Assembly: GCA_964617065.1 (NCBI GenBank)
Contig: CAZTVM010000091.1
Coordinates: 1-7,694 of the forward strand
DNA: 7,694 bases
Direction of reading: 5' to 3'
Source of the DNA: JAVBNU01 sp964617065
GTDB taxonomy: Bacteria > Cyanobacteriota > Vampirovibrionia > Gastranaerophilales > Gastranaerophilaceae
The translations under genes were made by a program, and so were the position numbers. Numbering within the stretch: position 1 is the first letter of the stretch; the number at the start of each line of letters is the position of its first letter. Under the pieces are notes generated by a model, which was given only the letters and a program-made list of their open reading frames with translations, ran no database searches and had not been told where the DNA came from. Of the stretch, positions 5,221 to 7,694 are shown piece after piece.

Positions 5221-5778
5221 ATGCCTTTTTTATTTAGTGATTTAAAAATTGATGGTGTAAAGCTTATTAGCCCGAAAGTTTTTTGTGATGAACGAGGCTT
5301 TTTTATGGAATCATACAAAAAATCAGAATTCGAGTTAAATGGTATAAAAGATGATTTTATTCAAGATAATCATTCCAAATCTTCTTTTGGCATATTAAGA
5401 GGTCTTCATTATCAAAAAAAGCCTAAAGCACAAGCAAAATTAGTCAGATGTGTAAAAGGCAAAATTTTTGATGTAGCGGTGGATTTAAGAAAAAACTCTC
5501 CTACGTTTTCTAATTGGGTTGGCGAAATACTCACTGAAGAAAACAAAGACATGCTATACATTCCTGAAGGTTTTGCACACGGCTTTGTCGCTCTAAGTGA
5601 CGAAGTCGAAATTTTGTATAAAGCTTCTAATGAATATTCTATGGAAAATGACAGAGGTATTAGGTGGAATGACCCCTTAATTAACGTACTTTGGGGAATA
5701 GATTTTGTACCGACAATTAGCGAAAAAGATGCTAAACAACCTTTTTTGCGTGACATTGCTATGGAGGATTTATTTTGA
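5221..5778 (+). CDS. rfbC: dTDP-4-dehydrorhamnose 3,5-epimerase
   Basis: A 185-residue cupin enzyme (RmlC) that epimerises C3 and C5 of dTDP-4-keto-6-deoxyglucose, the third step to dTDP-L-rhamnose. The diagnostic stretches are DERGFFMESY (23-32), GILRGLHYQ (57-65) with the catalytic His63, KLVRCVKGKIFDVAVDLR (73-90) with Lys73, PEGFAHGFVAL (115-125), the Tyr of LYKASNEY (132-139), RGIRWNDP (145-152) and SEKDA (167-171), whose Asp170 should partner the histidine. Length is typical. The start is ATG 5221, 8 bases after AAGGAG; the in-frame GTG at 5212 overlaps that ribosome site and is rejected. It is the first gene of the operon and overlaps rfbB by 4 bases. Confidence 0.96.
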   Translation: MPFLFSDLKIDGVKLISPKVFCDERGFFMESYKKSEFELNGIKDDFIQDNHSKSSFGILRGLHYQKKPKAQAKLVRCVKGKIFDVAVDLRKNSPTFSNWVGEILTEENKDMLYIPEGFAHGFVALSDEVEILYKASNEYSMENDRGIRWNDPLINVLWGIDFVPTISEKDAKQPFLRDIAMEDLF

Positions 5779-6761
5779 ACTTATTAGTCACAGGTGGTGC
5801 AGGATTTATAGGAAGCTGCTTTATTCGTCACATGTTGAGTACGTATGCTGATTGCAAGATTTTTAATCTTGACGCACTGACCTACGCAGGAAATATTTCA
5901 AACCTTGATGATATAAAGGACAATGCTAATTACGAATTTATTCATGGCAATATTTGCGACAAAAAATTAGTTTGTGAGCTAATGAGTCAAGTTGATTGTG
6001 TCGTCAATTTTGCGGCAGAAAGTCATGTAGACCGTTCTATTTTAACTCCTGAAATATTTATAGAAACTAATGTTAATGGCACTTTAAATTTATTGCAAAA
6101 CGCAAAAGAATTCAATATCGAAAGATATTTGCAGGTTTCAACAGATGAGGTTTATGGCTCGCTGGGAAAAACAGGGTATTTTTACGAAACAACACCAATC
6201 CAGCCTAACTCCCCTTATTCAGCGTCAAAAGCAAGTGCTGATTTATTGGTCAGAGCATACTATGAAACTTACAAACTCCCTGTACTGACAACCAGATGCT
6301 CTAATAACTATGGACCGTATCAGTATCCTGAAAAGCTTATACCATTTTTTATTTCAAAATTGATAAAAAATGAAAAAGTTCCTGTCTACGGTGACGGGCT
6401 AAACGTTAGAGATTGGCTATATGTTTACGACCATTGCGCTGCAATCGACACTGTTTTGCATAAAGGGCGAGTAGGCGAAGTCTATAATATAGGCGGACAC
6501 AACGAAAAAACAAATCTGGAAATTACAAAAATTATACTTTCACTAATGGGCAAAGATGATAACTCTATTGAGTACGTACAAGACAGACTGGGACATGACA
6601 AACGTTACGCTATTTCAAACGATAAAATTACCGCTGAACTTAACTGGAAGCCGTCTTTAACTTTTGAAGAAGGAATTAAAAAAACTATCGATTGGTATTT
6701 AAACAACCAAAATTGGATTAAATCAATCGAAAATAAACGAGAGAAAGTGTGTAATCGATGA
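5775..6761 (+). CDS. rfbB: dTDP-glucose 4,6-dehydratase
   Basis: A 328-residue extended short-chain dehydrogenase (RmlB) that converts dTDP-glucose to dTDP-4-keto-6-deoxyglucose using bound NAD. It shows the Rossmann motif TGGAGFIG (6-13), NLDALTYAGN (31-40), AAESHVDRSI (80-89), the catalytic STDEVYG (122-128; Thr123, Asp124, Glu125), the PYSASKAS active-site Tyr148/Lys152 pair, NNYGPYQYPEKLIP (177-190), GDGLNVRDWLYV (207-218) and GHDKRYAI (273-280), all classical RmlB. The start is TTG at 5775: GGAGGA lies 6 bases upstream, it overlaps the rfbC TGA by 4 bases, and any later start would cut into the Rossmann motif. It overlaps rfbD by 4 bases (ATGA). Confidence 0.97.
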   Translation: MNLLVTGGAGFIGSCFIRHMLSTYADCKIFNLDALTYAGNISNLDDIKDNANYEFIHGNICDKKLVCELMSQVDCVVNFAAESHVDRSILTPEIFIETNVNGTLNLLQNAKEFNIERYLQVSTDEVYGSLGKTGYFYETTPIQPNSPYSASKASADLLVRAYYETYKLPVLTTRCSNNYGPYQYPEKLIPFFISKLIKNEKVPVYGDGLNVRDWLYVYDHCAAIDTVLHKGRVGEVYNIGGHNEKTNLEITKIILSLMGKDDNSIEYVQDRLGHDKRYAISNDKITAELNWKPSLTFEEGIKKTIDWYLNNQNWIKSIENKREKVCNR

Positions 6762-7585
6762 AAGTACTGGTTACAGGTGCTAATGGTATGTTAGGCACTG
6801 ATTTGTGCAAATTACTACATGAAAATAATTTAATGGTTATAAAAACAGACGTCGATACACTTGATATCACTGACGAAGAAAATGTTTCTAACTATTTTGC
6901 GCTGGAAAAACCTAATTTTGTCATTCATTGTGCTGCTTACACAAATGTAGACAAGGCAGAAGATGATTATGAAAAAGCCCACTTGATTAACGCTATCGGT
7001 ACCAAAAATATAGCTAAAGCCTGTAACAATATAAGCGCAAAGCTAATTTATATTTCTACCGACTATGTATTTGATGGGACAAAAAATACGCCTTATCTAA
7101 CCACCGATAAAACCAACCCTATAAACAACTATGGAAGAACTAAACTCGAAGGCGAACAATCTGTCCAAAAATATGCTAAAAACTATTATATTACTCGTAC
7201 GAGCTGGTTATACGGACATGACGGCAAAAATTTCGTGGAAACTATGATTGAACTCGCTGACAGAAATCAAAGTGAAATTAAAGTAGTAGACGACCAAATT
7301 GGCTGTCCTACTTGGACTTACGATTTATCTAAAGGAATTATTGAATTAATTGTATCTGAAAAACCTTATGGGATTTATCATATCTGTAGCACTGAAAGCA
7401 CTACATGGTATGAATTCGCAAAAGAAATTTTTAAACAAACTAAAAAAAATGTAAATTTGCAATCATGCACAACATCAGAATTCCCGAGAAAAGCCAAAAG
7501 ACCTATGTATAGTGCAATGAAAAGCATGCTGGCATGTGATTGGAAAGAGTCGCTTGAGAAATACTTAGAAATGAGGTGTAAATGA
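6758..7585 (+). CDS. rfbD: dTDP-4-dehydrorhamnose reductase
   Basis: A 275-residue short-chain dehydrogenase (RmlD) performing the last step, NAD(P)H reduction of dTDP-4-keto-L-rhamnose to dTDP-L-rhamnose. Motifs are GANGMLG (7-13), the HCAAYTNVDKAE stretch (58-69), YISTDYVFDG (98-107), NNYGRTKLEGE (123-133) with catalytic Tyr125 and Lys129, RTSWLYG (147-153), DDQIGCPTWT (178-187), GIYHICS (205-211) and the RPMYSAM region (248-254) equivalent to the usual RP.-S.L. It is slightly short but complete. ATG overlaps the rfbB stop as ATGA, with only a weak purine-rich ribosome site, so expression probably relies on coupling to rfbB. It overlaps rfbA in the same way. Confidence 0.96.
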   Translation: MKVLVTGANGMLGTDLCKLLHENNLMVIKTDVDTLDITDEENVSNYFALEKPNFVIHCAAYTNVDKAEDDYEKAHLINAIGTKNIAKACNNISAKLIYISTDYVFDGTKNTPYLTTDKTNPINNYGRTKLEGEQSVQKYAKNYYITRTSWLYGHDGKNFVETMIELADRNQSEIKVVDDQIGCPTWTYDLSKGIIELIVSEKPYGIYHICSTESTTWYEFAKEIFKQTKKNVNLQSCTTSEFPRKAKRPMYSAMKSMLACDWKESLEKYLEMRCK

Positions 7586-7694
7586 AAGGTATAGTATTAG
7601 CAGGTGGCGCAGGGACAAGACTTTTCCCCAGTACAATGGTTGTATCTAAACAGTTGTTACCCATTTATGATAAACCAATGATTTATTATCCGAT
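7582..7694 (+). CDS. rfbA: Glucose-1-phosphate thymidylyltransferase, 5' end only (runs off window)
   Basis: Thirty-seven complete codons of RmlA, which joins glucose-1-phosphate and dTTP to make dTDP-glucose, the first pathway step. The visible part has the nucleotide-binding signature LAGGAGTRLFPST (6-18), then VVSKQLLPIYDKPMIYYP (20-37), essentially the standard RmlA N-terminus. Residue 10 is Ala where Ser is common (GGSGTRL). ATG overlaps the rfbD stop as ATGA, with AGG 6-8 bases upstream. The full gene would be about 290 codons, so most of it lies beyond the right edge. Confidence 0.96.
   Translation, partial: MKGIVLAGGAGTRLFPSTMVVSKQLLPIYDKPMIYYP

Noticed and set aside
5412..5756. Minus-strand open frame inside rfbC
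   Set aside because: Lies fully inside a canonical RmlC gene and resembles no protein I know.

Overview
The window is AT-rich bacterial DNA with tightly packed genes, good Shine-Dalgarno sites and standard code. It holds nine complete or frameshifted gene units plus the 5' end of a tenth. The family mix is YtxH/DUF948 stress-type membrane proteins, a secreted M48 protease, a DUF2229 CoA-dehydratase-activase relative, a MenA-like UbiA enzyme and dTDP-rhamnose genes. This suggests an anaerobic, low-GC, probably gut-associated bacterium. My best guess is Gastranaerophilales/Melainabacteria (Vampirovibrionia), with Clostridia as the main alternative. That is an impression from gene style, since no marker gene is present.

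Layout. Bases 1-144 carry two copies of a palindrome-rich repeat of at least 55 bp with an 89-bp period; the first copy runs off the left edge. Bases 145-200 show nothing recognisable. A 15-bp hairpin at 201-236 ends a minus-strand operon, ytxH-like / DUF948 / ytxH-like (1231 down to 268), which starts from an extended -10 promoter near 1265. Divergent from it is a secreted M48 zinc peptidase (1382-2251, +). Its stop codon abuts, tail to tail, the stop codon of a bioD-like gene (2974 down to 2252). Upstream of bioD, also on the minus strand, lie a MenA/UbiA-type prenyltransferase (4019-3132) and a DUF2229 gene (5078-4022). The DUF2229 gene is split into two frames by an apparent 1-base shift between 4635 and 4672.

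From 5221 to the right edge, a plus-strand operon encodes the dTDP-L-rhamnose pathway in the order rfbC-rfbB-rfbD-rfbA, with every junction a 4-base overlap. rfbA is cut off by the window end after 37 codons. Together the four enzymes would turn glucose-1-phosphate and dTTP into dTDP-L-rhamnose for surface polysaccharide.

No clearly new defence or mobile system is visible. The items most worth a second look are the palindromic repeat, the frameshifted DUF2229 gene coupled to a UbiA enzyme, and the atypical BioD motifs.
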